DNA of 64,000 nucleotides from Sphingopyxis sp. H073. Lineage in GTDB: Bacteria > Pseudomonadota > Alphaproteobacteria > Sphingomonadales > Sphingomonadaceae. The notes beneath the pieces are model-generated. The model searched no databases. It was not told where the DNA came from and saw only the letters and a list, made by a program, of their open reading frames with translations. Within the stretch, counting starts at the first letter, position 1. Each line of letters begins with the position of its first letter. Positions 32,167 to 40,993 of the stretch are shown here, piece by piece. The stretch covers positions 62,001 to 126,000 of the forward strand of contig NZ_LNSG01000002.1 of NCBI RefSeq assembly GCF_001468395.1, read 5' to 3'. Position numbers and translations under genes: made by a program.

Positions 32167-33396
32167 CTATATTTCGGCGCCCGCGAGCAGGCGCGGGAGG
32201 TCGCCCGCTTCACCGCGCGCCTCGTCCATGAAGAAGCGCTTGAGCATCGGCATTCGCTGGACTGCGCCGAGCCCCGCGCGGCGGACCGCCGACGCGGTGC
32301 GGCCGGGGATCCCGAACAGGCGGGTGAGCCCGTCGGTCGCGAGGCTGACCATCAGACTGTCGAGCCCGCGCCAGCGCTGGTAGCGCGCGAGCAGCGCCGC
32401 ATCGCCGAGATCGAGCCCCAGCCGCGCACCCTCGACAAGCACTTCGGCCAGCGCGGCGACGTCGCGCAGGCCAAGGTTGAGCCCCTGCCCCGCGATCGGG
32501 TGGATCCCGTGCGCCGCGTCACCGACGAGCACGATGCGGTCGCCAACGATCTTTGCGCTGTGATGGAACCCGAGCGGATAGGTCATGCGCGGCGCGACGA
32601 GGGCCATCGACCCGAGCAGGTCGCCAGCGCGCTTTTCGAGTTCAGCGGTAAAGCCGCGATCGCCGAGCTTCGCGAAGCCCGGCCCGTCCTTCTCGGACAC
32701 CGTCCACACGAACGCCGAGCGGTGGCGCCCCTGGTCGTCGTCGACGAGCGGCAGCAGCGCGAAGGGCCCGGAGGGGAAGAAGATTTCGTGCGCGACATTG
32801 CCGTGCGATTTGCTGTGCGCCACGGCGCCGATCATCGCGTGGTGATGATAGGACCAGTTCGCGATGCCAAAGCCCGCGGCATCGCGCGTCGGCGACCGGC
32901 GCCCCTCGGCGACGATCAGCAGCGGCGCGGCGAGCCTGGTGCCGTCGCCGAGCGTCAATGTGACGCCATGAGTGCCCATGTCGCGATGGACGACTGTTGA
33001 CGGCATGAACAGCCGCACGAGCGGCGCTTCGGCAAGCGCCGCCGCGAGCGCAAGGCGAAGCTGGCGATTCTCGACCATCGTGCCGAGCGCGCGGTCCTCG
33101 GGCGACGTCACGAAGTCGAGTTCGCCAGCCTGTCCGCCATCGCTGACCTTGATCGCATGGATCGCACAGCCATGCCCGGCGAGCCGGTCGGTGATCCCCA
33201 GCACCTCGAACATCTGCCAGGTCGCGCTGGCGATCGCCGAGGCGCGGCCGTCGAAGCCCGGTGCGATCGTCGCGACCGGGTCGGCCGGATCGACGATCTG
33301 CGACGACAGGCCATGATGCGCCAACGCCAGTGCCAGCGCCTGACCCACGAGGCCGCCGCCGGAGATCAAGACATCGCTGCGCAGAATTTCGGTCAT
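32167..33396 (-). CDS. UbiH/UbiF/COQ6-family FAD monooxygenase
   Basis: A 409-residue flavoprotein. N-terminal Rossmann motif VLISGGGLVGQALALAL (9-25), mid-protein DG motif, and the FAD-ribityl motif VGDAAHGIHPIAGQGLNLGL near 285. This is the ubiquinone-biosynthesis hydroxylase family; which ring position it hydroxylates cannot be told from sequence. Monocistronic between a divergent region and rsh. A second Coq6-type enzyme is not in the window. Confidence 0.88.
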   Translation of the reverse strand: MTEILRSDVLISGGGLVGQALALALAHHGLSSQIVDPADPVATIAPGFDGRASAIASATWQMFEVLGITDRLAGHGCAIHAIKVSDGGQAGELDFVTSPEDRALGTMVENRQLRLALAAALAEAPLVRLFMPSTVVHRDMGTHGVTLTLGDGTRLAAPLLIVAEGRRSPTRDAAGFGIANWSYHHHAMIGAVAHSKSHGNVAHEIFFPSGPFALLPLVDDDQGRHRSAFVWTVSEKDGPGFAKLGDRGFTAELEKRAGDLLGSMALVAPRMTYPLGFHHSAKIVGDRIVLVGDAAHGIHPIAGQGLNLGLRDVAALAEVLVEGARLGLDLGDAALLARYQRWRGLDSLMVSLATDGLTRLFGIPGRTASAVRRAGLGAVQRMPMLKRFFMDEARGEAGDLPRLLAGAEI

Positions 33397-33410
33397 GGAT
33401 TGGCCCTAGC

Positions 33411-33433
33411 ATCTTTCCCGCCGAAGGAAAGAT
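33411..33433 (-). terminator. Hairpin after rsh
   Basis: ATCTTTCC (33411-33418) pairs with GGAAAGAT (33426-33433), 31 bases past the rsh stop codon. The T-run after it on the minus strand is absent, so this is a weak or Rho-assisted terminator candidate. Confidence 0.4.
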
Positions 33434-33463
33434 TTCCCACCATCACGCCGGCCCGGTTTTCGC

Positions 33464-35557
33464 CTAAAGCCGCTCGGCCTGCACGATGCTGTCCGACGCG
33501 CGCAGCGCCGACAGGATGCGCATCACATGGTGGACGTCGCGCACCTCGACGACGACGTCATAGGTATGGAAGCCGCCCTCGCGGTTCGACAGACGCAAAT
33601 TGGTGATGTTCGCCGAATTGGCGGCAAGGATACCCGACATTTCGGCAAGGGTGCCGGGTTCGTTGAGGATCACGACGCACAGCCGCGCGTTGCCGCCTTC
33701 GCTATCCTCCTGCCACCTGAGGTCGATCCAGTCGGCGTCGACACCGTCGGCAAGCCTGGGGCAGTCGATGACATGCACCTCGATCCCCTCCCCGGGGCGC
33801 GACAGGCCGACGATGCGATCGCCCGGCACCGGATGGCAGCAATCGGCAAGCTGGTAGGCGACCCCGGGGGTCAACCCCGCGATCGACACCGCCGCGCCCT
33901 GCGCCAGCTTGCCAGGCTTGGTCTTCATCTCGGCGGTGATGCCGGGGACGAGCGCCTCCAGCACCGCATTGTCGGACACCCGCTGCTTGGCGATCGCGAC
34001 ATAGAGCGCGCTGTCGTCCTCGAGCTTGAGCCGCGTCAGCGCCGCCGCGCGCGCCTTGTCGCCGACCTTGTTGGGCAGCCGCGCGACGATCTCGTCGTAC
34101 ATCTTGCGGCCGAGCGCCGCGAGTTCGACCTTTTCCTTCGAGCGGACATGGCGGCGGATCGCGGCGCGCGCCTTGCCGGTCACCGCGAAGCCGAGCCAGG
34201 CCGGCTGCGGCGTTTGCTTGTCGGAGGAAAGAATCTCGACCGTGTCGCCGTTGGCGAGCTGCGTCCGGAGCGGCACGAGCCGCCCGTTGACCTTCGCCCC
34301 GACGGTGCGGTCGCCGAGCTTGGTATGCACGGCATAGGCAAAGTCGACCGGGGTCGCGCCCTTTGGCAACTGGTGCAAACTCCCCTTCGGCGTGAAGGCG
34401 AAGATGCGGTCCTGATACATCGCGATGCGGGTATTTTCGAGGAATTCTTCGGGATCGTGGGTCTGTTCGAGGATCTCGAGCAGATCGCGAATCCACCCCG
34501 CCTGCCCGTCGGGCGCCGCGCCGCCCTGCTTGTACGCCCAATGCGCGGCGAGCCCGAATTCGGACTGCTGGTGCATACCCAGGCTGCGAATCTGGATCTC
34601 GATCCGCATATTCTGCTGATGCATGATCGTCGTGTGCAACGACTTGTAGCCGTTGCGCTTCGGGGTCGAGATATAATCCTTGAAGCGGCCGGGAACCATT
34701 TTCCATTTGCGATGGATCAGTCCCAGCGCGGCGTAGCAATCGGCGTCGGATGGGGTGATCACGCGAAAGGCGATGATGTCGGTCACCTGCTCGAAGCTGA
34801 CGTGCCGCTCCTGCATCTTGCGCCAGATCGAATAGGGATGTTTCTCGCGCCCCGAGACCTCGGCCTCGATCCCCGCCTCCGCCAGCAGATCCTTGATCTC
34901 GCGGCTGATCGCGGCGACCTTGTCCTTACCGCCCGCGGTCAGCTTGGCGAGGCGGCCGGTGATTGTCGCATAAGCCTCGGGTTCCAGTTCGCGGAATGCC
35001 AGCAGCTGCATCTCGCGCATATATTCATACATGCCGATCCGCTCCGCGAGCGGCGCGTAGATATCCATCGTCTCCTTGGCGATGCGGCGGCGCTTGTCGG
35101 GATTCTTGATGAAATGCAGCGTGCGCATGTTGTGCAGCCGGTCGGCGAGCTTGACCAGCAGCACGCGAATGTCGTCGGACATGGCGAGCAGGAACTTGCG
35201 CAGATTTTCGGCGGCGCGCTCATTCTCGGTCTGCGCTTCGATCTTCGAAAGCTTGGTCACGCCGTCGACGAGCCGCCCGACGTCGCTGCCGAACAGTCGC
35301 TCGATCTCGTCGGGGGTGGTCAGCGTGTCCTCAAGCGTGTCGTGGAGCAGCGCGGTGACGATCGTCTCGCTGTCGAGATGCAGGTCGGTCAAAATCCCCG
35401 CGACTTCGACCGGATGGCTGAAATAGGGGTCGCCCGAAGCGCGCTTCTGGCTACCGTGCTTCTGCACGGTGAAGACATAGGCGCGGTTGAGCAACGCCTC
35501 GTCGACGTCGGGGTCATAAGCGCGCACGCGCTCGACAAGTTCATATTGCCTGAGCAT
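33464..35557 (-). CDS. rsh: Bifunctional (p)ppGpp synthetase/hydrolase
   Basis: A 697-residue RelA/SpoT homologue. HD hydrolase domain with YFSHPVEVAGIL (H48) and LLHDTLEDT (H72-D73). Synthetase domain (about 235-350) has the EQVTDIIAFRVIT and DYISTPKRNGYKSLHT motifs. TGS domain follows (DRIFAFTPKGSLHQLPKGAT), and a C-terminal ACT domain (about 625-697). Both catalytic sites look intact, so it sets the stringent alarmone level, the single Rsh expected in Alphaproteobacteria. ATG 35557 is taken; a TTG at 35566 is possible. Confidence 0.95.
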   Translation of the reverse strand: MLRQYELVERVRAYDPDVDEALLNRAYVFTVQKHGSQKRASGDPYFSHPVEVAGILTDLHLDSETIVTALLHDTLEDTLTTPDEIERLFGSDVGRLVDGVTKLSKIEAQTENERAAENLRKFLLAMSDDIRVLLVKLADRLHNMRTLHFIKNPDKRRRIAKETMDIYAPLAERIGMYEYMREMQLLAFRELEPEAYATITGRLAKLTAGGKDKVAAISREIKDLLAEAGIEAEVSGREKHPYSIWRKMQERHVSFEQVTDIIAFRVITPSDADCYAALGLIHRKWKMVPGRFKDYISTPKRNGYKSLHTTIMHQQNMRIEIQIRSLGMHQQSEFGLAAHWAYKQGGAAPDGQAGWIRDLLEILEQTHDPEEFLENTRIAMYQDRIFAFTPKGSLHQLPKGATPVDFAYAVHTKLGDRTVGAKVNGRLVPLRTQLANGDTVEILSSDKQTPQPAWLGFAVTGKARAAIRRHVRSKEKVELAALGRKMYDEIVARLPNKVGDKARAAALTRLKLEDDSALYVAIAKQRVSDNAVLEALVPGITAEMKTKPGKLAQGAAVSIAGLTPGVAYQLADCCHPVPGDRIVGLSRPGEGIEVHVIDCPRLADGVDADWIDLRWQEDSEGGNARLCVVILNEPGTLAEMSGILAANSANITNLRLSNREGGFHTYDVVVEVRDVHHVMRILSALRASDSIVQAERL

Positions 35558-35723
35558 CAAGCCCAATGTCGTTCATGCGGGCGCAATTGCAATGCGAAAT
35601 TTGCTTGCGCGGAGCGCGAGGTCGCCGCAATTTTGCTAAGTCTCGTTAAAAGCTTCGTTCACCGGAGTGGACGGGGCGGCGGCGGAGAGGGGAGAGCGTT
35701 CACGCGCCGCCCGGCCGGTCGGC

Positions 35724-36053
35724 TTATTTTACGCTGTTGCAGCGTGCCAGATCGTCGGCCTCGAGCGCCTTTCCGTCGGCGACGAAGCTCTTCACTTCGC
35801 CGGCCTTCTTGGCGAGGCCCGTGCAGATGAGCAGCGGCCGGCTCGTGCCGCGGCCGGCACCGCAATTCGCGCCGTCGCAAACCCAGACGACATCGCGCGC
35901 GACGAACTTGGCCGTCGGCGCCGGACCGGCGAGCTCGGCGCGGTAATAGCTGCCGCCGGCGGCGTTCGCCGCGACGGGGGCAAGCGCGCCAAAGCCGACG
36001 AGCATGGCGCCGGCGACCGCCAGCAGGGGCGCCGGCGAAGAAAGCTTGATCAT
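35724..36053 (-). CDS. Secreted CC_3452-like small protein
   Basis: A 109-residue exported protein. Signal peptide 1-31 ends VAANAAGG; the mature part carries KFVARDVVWVCDGANCGAGR and SRPLLICTGLAKKAG with three or four Cys residues likely disulfide-bonded in the periplasm. It resembles the Caulobacter CC_3452 family, function unknown, common in sphingomonads. Divergently transcribed from the HxlR regulator, with shared palindromic operators in the 127-bp gap. Confidence 0.75.
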   Translation of the reverse strand: MIKLSSPAPLLAVAGAMLVGFGALAPVAANAAGGSYYRAELAGPAPTAKFVARDVVWVCDGANCGAGRGTSRPLLICTGLAKKAGEVKSFVADGKALEADDLARCNSVK

Positions 36054-36070
36054 GGGGAGTCCTTCCTGTT

Positions 36071-36126
36071 TTGCGCAACCCGAAGGGTTGCAAAATGCAA
36101 TTGGGTTTGCGGGTTGCAAAATGCAA
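36071..36126. promoter_or_regulatory. HxlR operators in the divergent promoter
   Basis: Two identical 16-bp direct repeats, GGGTTGCAAAATGCAA at 36085-36100 and 36111-36126, each containing the palindrome TTGCA-AAA-TGCAA; starts are 26 bp apart. A third palindrome TTGCGCAA lies at 36071-36078. A possible HxlR promoter overlaps the second copy (TTGCAA 36114-36119, CATATT 36136-36141, spacer 16), which suits autorepression. Confidence 0.75.
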
Positions 36127-36180
36127 CTAAGGGTCCATATTTTTTTGTGCGAGGGGCAAAATTACGTTAGGGCATGGGGC

Positions 36181-36690
36181 ATGGGAAAATTACGCGAACC
36201 GCTGAACGACATTTACGGCAACAACTGCGCGCTGCCGCTCGCGCTGGAGGCGATGGGCGAGCGGTGGTCGTTCATGATCCTTCGCGCCGCGTTCAACGGG
36301 GTCCATCATTTCGAGGAGTTCCAGCAGGAGCTCGGGATTGCGCGCAACATCCTGTCGAACCGGCTGTCGAAGCTGGTCGATCATGGCATCATGGCACGCG
36401 AGGTGATGGCCGAGGATCGCCGCAAAGTGCAGTATCAGCTCACGCAGAAGGGCATCGAACTGCTGCCCGCGATGATCGCGCTGCGCCAGTGGGGCGAGAA
36501 ATGGGGCGCGGGCGTGCCGTCGACCCCCGTGCTCGTCGACACGCGCGACGAGCAGCCGATCGGACCGGTGATGATCACCGCGCACGACGGCCGCTCGCTG
36601 GCTTATGGCGAGCTGGTCTGGAAGCATCGCTCCGAACTGCAGCCGCTCGGTCAGGCGCGCGTGCGAATGGCGGCGGTCGCGGCCGAATGA
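36181..36690 (+). CDS. HxlR-family transcriptional regulator
   Basis: A 169-residue protein. Residues 10-105 are a winged HxlR domain: CALPLALEAMGERWSFMILR, FNGVHHFEEFQQELGIARNI, then LSNRLSKLVDHGI. The Cys at position 14 (NNCALPL) is the redox- or ligand-sensing residue found near the N-terminus of many HxlR proteins. The C-terminal 60 residues are an extension. ATG 36181 is chosen by family alignment. It faces the CC_3452-like gene across palindromic sites and probably controls both. Confidence 0.9.
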   Translation: MGKLREPLNDIYGNNCALPLALEAMGERWSFMILRAAFNGVHHFEEFQQELGIARNILSNRLSKLVDHGIMAREVMAEDRRKVQYQLTQKGIELLPAMIALRQWGEKWGAGVPSTPVLVDTRDEQPIGPVMITAHDGRSLAYGELVWKHRSELQPLGQARVRMAAVAAE

Positions 36691-36736
36691 TCGCTGCCGC
36701 CCCGCGCGCAAAGCTTTTGATCCAGCCCCGTTGACC

Positions 36737-37912
36737 ATGGCGACCAAACCCGCCTCCGCATCCGTGTCCGCATCCTCCTCGATGCCTTTGTTCGGCTTTT
36801 CGTCGCCGGGCCCCTTTTTCGGCAACAAGGTGCGCGCCTTCTGGAATCTCCAGATCCTCGGCTGGGCCGCATGGCTCGGTCTGCGCGGGGTGTCGGGTCT
36901 CGCCAACGGCCAGCCCTTCACTTTCCTGATCCCACAGACGATTTCGGCGATCACCGGCTTCTCGCTGACGCTGATCTTGTCGGTCTGCTATCGTGCGCTG
37001 ATCAACCGGCGGCCGATCCTGATGTGGGGGGTCAGCTTCGGGCTCGCGGGCCTCGCCGTCGCGCTCTGGGCGTTCATCGACGCGTGGGTCGCGCAGATCC
37101 AGAATCCGGCGAGCGAGGCGGGCTTCACCAGCCTGCTGCTTGGCGCGATCTATATCGATGCGACCTCGCTCGGCGCCTGGTCGGCGCTCTATTTCGCGAT
37201 CAACTATTTCCTCCAGCTCGAGGAACAGAACGACCGGATGCTGCGGCTCGAGGCGCAGGCGGCGTCGGCGCAGCTCGCGATGCTGCGTTATCAGCTCAAC
37301 CCGCATTTCCTGTTCAACACGCTGAACAGCATCTCGACGCTGGTGCTGCTCAAGCAGTCCGAGCCCGCGAACGCGATGCTCTCGCGCCTTTCGGCCTTCC
37401 TGCGTTACACGCTTGCCAACGAGCCGACCGCGCAAGTCACGCTGGCGCAGGAGATCGAGACGTTGAAGCTCTATCTCGATATCGAGAAGATGCGCTTCGA
37501 GGACCGGCTGCGCCCGCATTTCCGCATCGACCCCGCGGTCCAGCGCGCGCGCCTGCCCTCGCTGCTGCTCCAGCCGTTGATCGAGAATGCGATCAAATAT
37601 GCCGTCACACCGCAGGAGGAGGGCGCCGACATCACGCTCTCGGCTCAGCTTGCCGGTCAAAACGTGCGGATCACCGTGTCGGACACGGGGGCGGGATTGT
37701 CAGAGGGAAGCGTTGATCCCACCACGGGCGCCGTTGCAACGGAATCGACCGGTGTGGGTTTAGCCAATATCCGGGACCGGATGGCGCAGGCTTATGGCGA
37801 CCAGCAGCGGTTCGAGGTGCAGTCGGGCGCCGATGGCGGTTTCACGGTGATTATCGAGTTTCCGTTTCAGCCCGATGGACAAGTGACGACGATTGGAACC
37901 GAACGGACATGA
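36737..37912 (+). CDS. LytS/YehU-type sensor histidine kinase
   Basis: A 391-residue membrane kinase. Four hydrophobic segments lie between about 37 and 160. The dimerisation/phospho-acceptor helix reads YQLNPHFLFNTLNS (His190) and the HATPase_c domain has PLIENAIKYAV and GVGLANIRDRMAQAYG. This is the short LytS-like kinase without a GAF sensor, so the stimulus is probably sensed by the membrane part. It overlaps the response-regulator start (ATGA), forming one coupled operon. Confidence 0.92.
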   Translation: MATKPASASVSASSSMPLFGFSSPGPFFGNKVRAFWNLQILGWAAWLGLRGVSGLANGQPFTFLIPQTISAITGFSLTLILSVCYRALINRRPILMWGVSFGLAGLAVALWAFIDAWVAQIQNPASEAGFTSLLLGAIYIDATSLGAWSALYFAINYFLQLEEQNDRMLRLEAQAASAQLAMLRYQLNPHFLFNTLNSISTLVLLKQSEPANAMLSRLSAFLRYTLANEPTAQVTLAQEIETLKLYLDIEKMRFEDRLRPHFRIDPAVQRARLPSLLLQPLIENAIKYAVTPQEEGADITLSAQLAGQNVRITVSDTGAGLSEGSVDPTTGAVATESTGVGLANIRDRMAQAYGDQQRFEVQSGADGGFTVIIEFPFQPDGQVTTIGTERT

Positions 37913-38715
37913 CGATCAGAACCATCCTGGTGGATGATGAAAAACTGGCGACCCAGGGCCTGCAATTGCGGCTCGAAGCGCATCCGGATGTCGAGGTAGT
38001 CGACACCGCGCAGAACGGCCGCGAGGCCATCAGAAAGATCAAGACGCACAAGCCCGACCTCGTCTTCCTCGACATCCAGATGCCGGGGTTCGACGGCTTT
38101 TCGGTCATCCAGGGCCTGATGGAGGTCGAGCCGCCGCTGGTTGTCTTCGTTACCGCCTATTCGGACCATGCCATCCGCGCGTTCGAGGCGCAGGCGGTCG
38201 ATTATCTGGTCAAGCCGGTCGAGCCGGAACGGCTGGCCGACGCGCTCGACCGCGTCCGCCAGCGCCTCGCCGAAAAGCGCGGCGCGGCCGAGGTCGAGCG
38301 GCTGAAGACCGTGCTCGCCGAAGTCGCACCCGAAGCGGTCGAGGATTATGACGCCGAGGTTCAGGCCGATGCGCACGCCGCCGACCGCTATGAGAAGATG
38401 ATCAACATCAAGGACCGCGGCCAGATTTTCCGCGTCGACGTCGACAGCATCGAACGCATCGACGCCGCGGGCGACTATATGTGCATCTACACCGCCGACA
38501 ATTCGCTGATCCTGCGCGAGACGATGAAGGATCTGGAAAAGCGGCTCGATCCGCGCAACTTCCAGCGCGTGCATCGCTCGACGATCGTGAATCTTAGCCA
38601 GGTCAAGCAGGTCAAGCCGCACACCAATGGCGAATGCTTCCTCGTGCTGGGCTCGGGCGCACAGGTAAAGGTCAGCCGCAGCTATCGCGACGTGGTCGCG
38701 CGCTTCGTCCACTGA
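37909..38715 (+). CDS. LytTR-family response regulator
   Basis: A 268-residue regulator. Receiver domain at 3-120 with phospho-acceptor Asp55 in LVFLDIQMPG and DDE near the start; conserved Thr/Lys in FVTAYSDH and YLVKPVEPER. A LytTR DNA-binding domain follows (about 160-265: INIKDRGQIFRVDVDSIERI, RNFQRVHRSTIVNL, VKVSRSYRD). Translationally coupled to the LytS-like kinase. Regulon unknown. Confidence 0.94.
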   Translation: MTIRTILVDDEKLATQGLQLRLEAHPDVEVVDTAQNGREAIRKIKTHKPDLVFLDIQMPGFDGFSVIQGLMEVEPPLVVFVTAYSDHAIRAFEAQAVDYLVKPVEPERLADALDRVRQRLAEKRGAAEVERLKTVLAEVAPEAVEDYDAEVQADAHAADRYEKMINIKDRGQIFRVDVDSIERIDAAGDYMCIYTADNSLILRETMKDLEKRLDPRNFQRVHRSTIVNLSQVKQVKPHTNGECFLVLGSGAQVKVSRSYRDVVARFVH

Positions 38716-38730
38716 GTTAGCGAAAACAAA

Positions 38731-38830
38731 CCTCGTCATTGCGACCCCGGCGAAAGCCGGGGGAAGCAATCCAGGGCGGCTTACCCGCACTCTGGATTGC
38801 CGCGTCGCTTCGCTCCTCGCAATGACGAGG
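38731..38830. repeat. REP-like 100-bp nested inverted repeat
   Basis: The outer arms CCTCGTCATTGCGA (38731-38744) and TCGCAATGACGAGG (38817-38830) are perfect complements; inner arms GCAATCCAG (38766-38774) and CTGGATTGC (38792-38800) nest inside. A further hairpin CCCCGGC-GAAA-GCCGGGG (38745-38762) has a GNRA loop. This matches the type of intergenic palindromic repeat dispersed in sphingomonad and other proteobacterial genomes. It lies between convergent genes and may also end both transcripts. Confidence 0.85.
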
Positions 38831-38835
38831 CTCGT

Positions 38836-39903
38836 TCAGAGCTGGTGCCCGGTCCGGTCGCGCTTCGTCGCGAGATACTGCTCGTTATATTTGTTCGTCG
38901 GCAACGCGAGCGGCAGGCGTTCGACGACCTCGACGCCTTCCTTCTCCAGCCGCGCGACCTTCTCCGGATTGTTGGTCATCAGCCGGATACGCGGGATGCC
39001 CAGTAACTCGAGCATCCGTCCCGCAATCGCGAAATCGCGCGCCTCGACCGGGAAACCCAGCCTGAGGTTGGCGTCGACCGTGTCATACCCCTGGTCCTGC
39101 AGCGCGTAGGCGCGCAGCTTGTTGACGAGCCCGATCCCGCGCCCTTCCTGCCGGAGGTAGAGCAGCACACCCCACGGCGCGTCGGCCATCGCGTGCAGCG
39201 CGGCATGAAGCTGCGGGCCGCAATCGCATTTGAGGCTGCCGAGCACGTCGCCGGTCAGGCATTCGCTGTGCAAGCGGACCACCGGCGGATTATGATCGCG
39301 CCTGCCGATGACGAGCGCGACATGGTCGGAGGCTTCCTCGGGGCTACGAAAGGCGACGATCTCGGCGGTTTCGCTCGCCTCGACCGGCAAGCGCGCACGC
39401 GCCGCAATCTCGAGCCGCGACGGGTCGAGCAGCGCGGCGACGTCATCGACCGAACATTCGGTCTCCGCCACACCCTTCGCTTCGCGGACAAAAAAGGCGG
39501 GGAGGAGGCCAGCGTGACGCGCCATCGTCATCGCCGCGCTGGCCGCCGCCTCGCCGCCGGTCGCAATCGTTTGGAACGGCCCTTTGAGCGGGTGGGCGAG
39601 ATCGAGCGCGGGGTCGGCGATCGCCAGCGAGGCGGCGACGGTGTCGGCCGCGCCCGCGAGCCGCACCGGCCCCGGCGTCGCGGCGGGACGCTGGTTGATG
39701 AGCTTGAGCGTCACCGCGCGTTCGCCCGACAGCAGCAGATCCTCGCTTCCGAAGTCGCGAAGCGCCGCATCGCGCGCGCTCTCGACCGCGAGCAGATCGA
39801 GTGCGCCGTCGGCGCCGGTCACGCGGAATGTCCAGCCACGGCGTAGCGCGTCGATCACGCGCGCGGCCCGCCGCGCGCGCGGCTGGTCGGCGACCTCGCT
39901 CAA
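38836..39903 (-). CDS. ribA: GTP cyclohydrolase II
   Basis: A 355-residue protein. The C-terminal 200 residues are RibA: the zinc site in GDVLGSLKCDCGPQLH, the motif LYLRQEGRGIGLVNKL, and NLRLGFPVEARDF. It opens GTP in the first step of riboflavin synthesis. The N-terminal 150 residues are a degenerate, non-catalytic extension of RibB-like or uncertain origin. No ATG precedes the domain; TTG 39903 overlaps the xthA stop (TTGA), making a coupled start likely. Confidence 0.88.
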   Translation of the reverse strand: MSEVADQPRARRAARVIDALRRGWTFRVTGADGALDLLAVESARDAALRDFGSEDLLLSGERAVTLKLINQRPAATPGPVRLAGAADTVAASLAIADPALDLAHPLKGPFQTIATGGEAAASAAMTMARHAGLLPAFFVREAKGVAETECSVDDVAALLDPSRLEIAARARLPVEASETAEIVAFRSPEEASDHVALVIGRRDHNPPVVRLHSECLTGDVLGSLKCDCGPQLHAALHAMADAPWGVLLYLRQEGRGIGLVNKLRAYALQDQGYDTVDANLRLGFPVEARDFAIAGRMLELLGIPRIRLMTNNPEKVARLEKEGVEVVERLPLALPTNKYNEQYLATKRDRTGHQL

Positions 39904-40691
39904 AAGGCGAACTCCGTAACGATGGGGATGTGATCCGAGGGGCGCTCCCAGCTCCGTGCGGGCTGGACGGTGCGGTGCGCGACTGCCTTTGCCATCAGGT
40001 CGGGGGTGACCCACATATGGTCGAGCCGGCGGCCGCGGTTCGAGGCTTCCCAGTCCTTCGCGCGGTAGCTCCACCAGGTGAAGAGCGGCGCCGGCGCCTC
40101 GATGAAGTGGCGGCCGAGATCAATCCAGTTCGACGCGGACTGCAACCGTGCAAGCGTTTCGACCTCGACCGGCGTGTGGCTGACGACGTCGAGCAATGCC
40201 TTGTGGTTCCACACATCGCTTTCGAGCGGCGCGACATTGAAGTCGCCGGTCAGGATCGTCGGCGTATCGACGAGTGTCGCCGACCATTCGGTCATGCGGC
40301 CGAAGAAATCGAGCTTTTGCCCGAACTTCGGATTGAGGTCGCGGTCGGGAACGTCCCCGCCGGCGGGGATATAGACATTGTCGAGCCGCACGCCCGACGG
40401 CAGCGTCACGCCGATATGGCGTGCCTCGCCATTCGCCTGCCAGTCATATTTACGCACTTCGGTCAGCGGCACGCGGCTGACCGTCGCGACGCCATGGTGC
40501 ATCCGCTGGCCGTTGGTGACGATATGCGTGTAGCCGAGCTGTTCGAACATGGCCTTCGGGAAAAGGCCGCATTCGACCTTCGTCTCCTGCAGGCAGAGCA
40601 CGTCGGGCGCTTCCTCGCGCAGGAATTTCTCGACGATGCCGATGCGGGCGCGGACGCTGTTGATGTTCCACGAAGCGATGCTGAAGGTCAT
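39900..40691 (-). CDS. xthA: Exodeoxyribonuclease III
   Basis: A 263-residue exonuclease/endonuclease/phosphatase-fold protein. It starts MTFSIASWNINSVRARIG and shows the AP-endonuclease motifs LQETKVE, HHGVATVSR, LTGDFNVAP and a C-terminal RRLDHMWV and PSDHIPIV. It acts in base-excision repair of abasic sites. ATG 40691 is the family start. It overlaps ribA by 4 bp at its 3' end. Confidence 0.95.
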   Translation of the reverse strand: MTFSIASWNINSVRARIGIVEKFLREEAPDVLCLQETKVECGLFPKAMFEQLGYTHIVTNGQRMHHGVATVSRVPLTEVRKYDWQANGEARHIGVTLPSGVRLDNVYIPAGGDVPDRDLNPKFGQKLDFFGRMTEWSATLVDTPTILTGDFNVAPLESDVWNHKALLDVVSHTPVEVETLARLQSASNWIDLGRHFIEAPAPLFTWWSYRAKDWEASNRGRRLDHMWVTPDLMAKAVAHRTVQPARSWERPSDHIPIVTEFAF

Positions 40692-40764
40692 TCGGCTGGC
40701 TCTATCGGCGCAGCGCGTCGTTAGCAACGGAGCGCGAGCGGCAAAAACGAAACGCGCAAACATA

Positions 40765-40797
40765 AACCCCCGTTCCAGGGGCGGTGGAACGGGGGTT
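40765..40797 (-). terminator. Strong terminator hairpin after lolA
   Basis: Perfect 13-bp stem (40765-40777 with 40785-40797, 7-base loop). On the minus strand it is followed by TATGTTTG. It lies between the lolA stop at 40994 and the xthA start at 40691, so it probably ends the lolA transcript. Confidence 0.7.
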
Positions 40798-40993
40798 CAA
40801 GGTCAGCGTTCGTCACGCTCTTGAATGAAGATGCCTGGCATTCCGGCTGGGGCAACAGGGGGAAACCCAAATCCGGAGGCCGTGGCGGCGTCTTCGAGAG
40901 TTGTTTAGCCCGGTTTCCCTGTCGCCAAGCTGAACAGCGTGCCATCGCCTGTCGTTCGTCGGCTCTGAAGCGCCGTTCGTCGAAGCATCCCGA

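Noticed and set aside
33527-35830. A 767-codon plus-strand frame opposite rsh
   Set aside because: Fully antisense to a textbook Rsh protein. No ribosome-binding site or recognisable domain.
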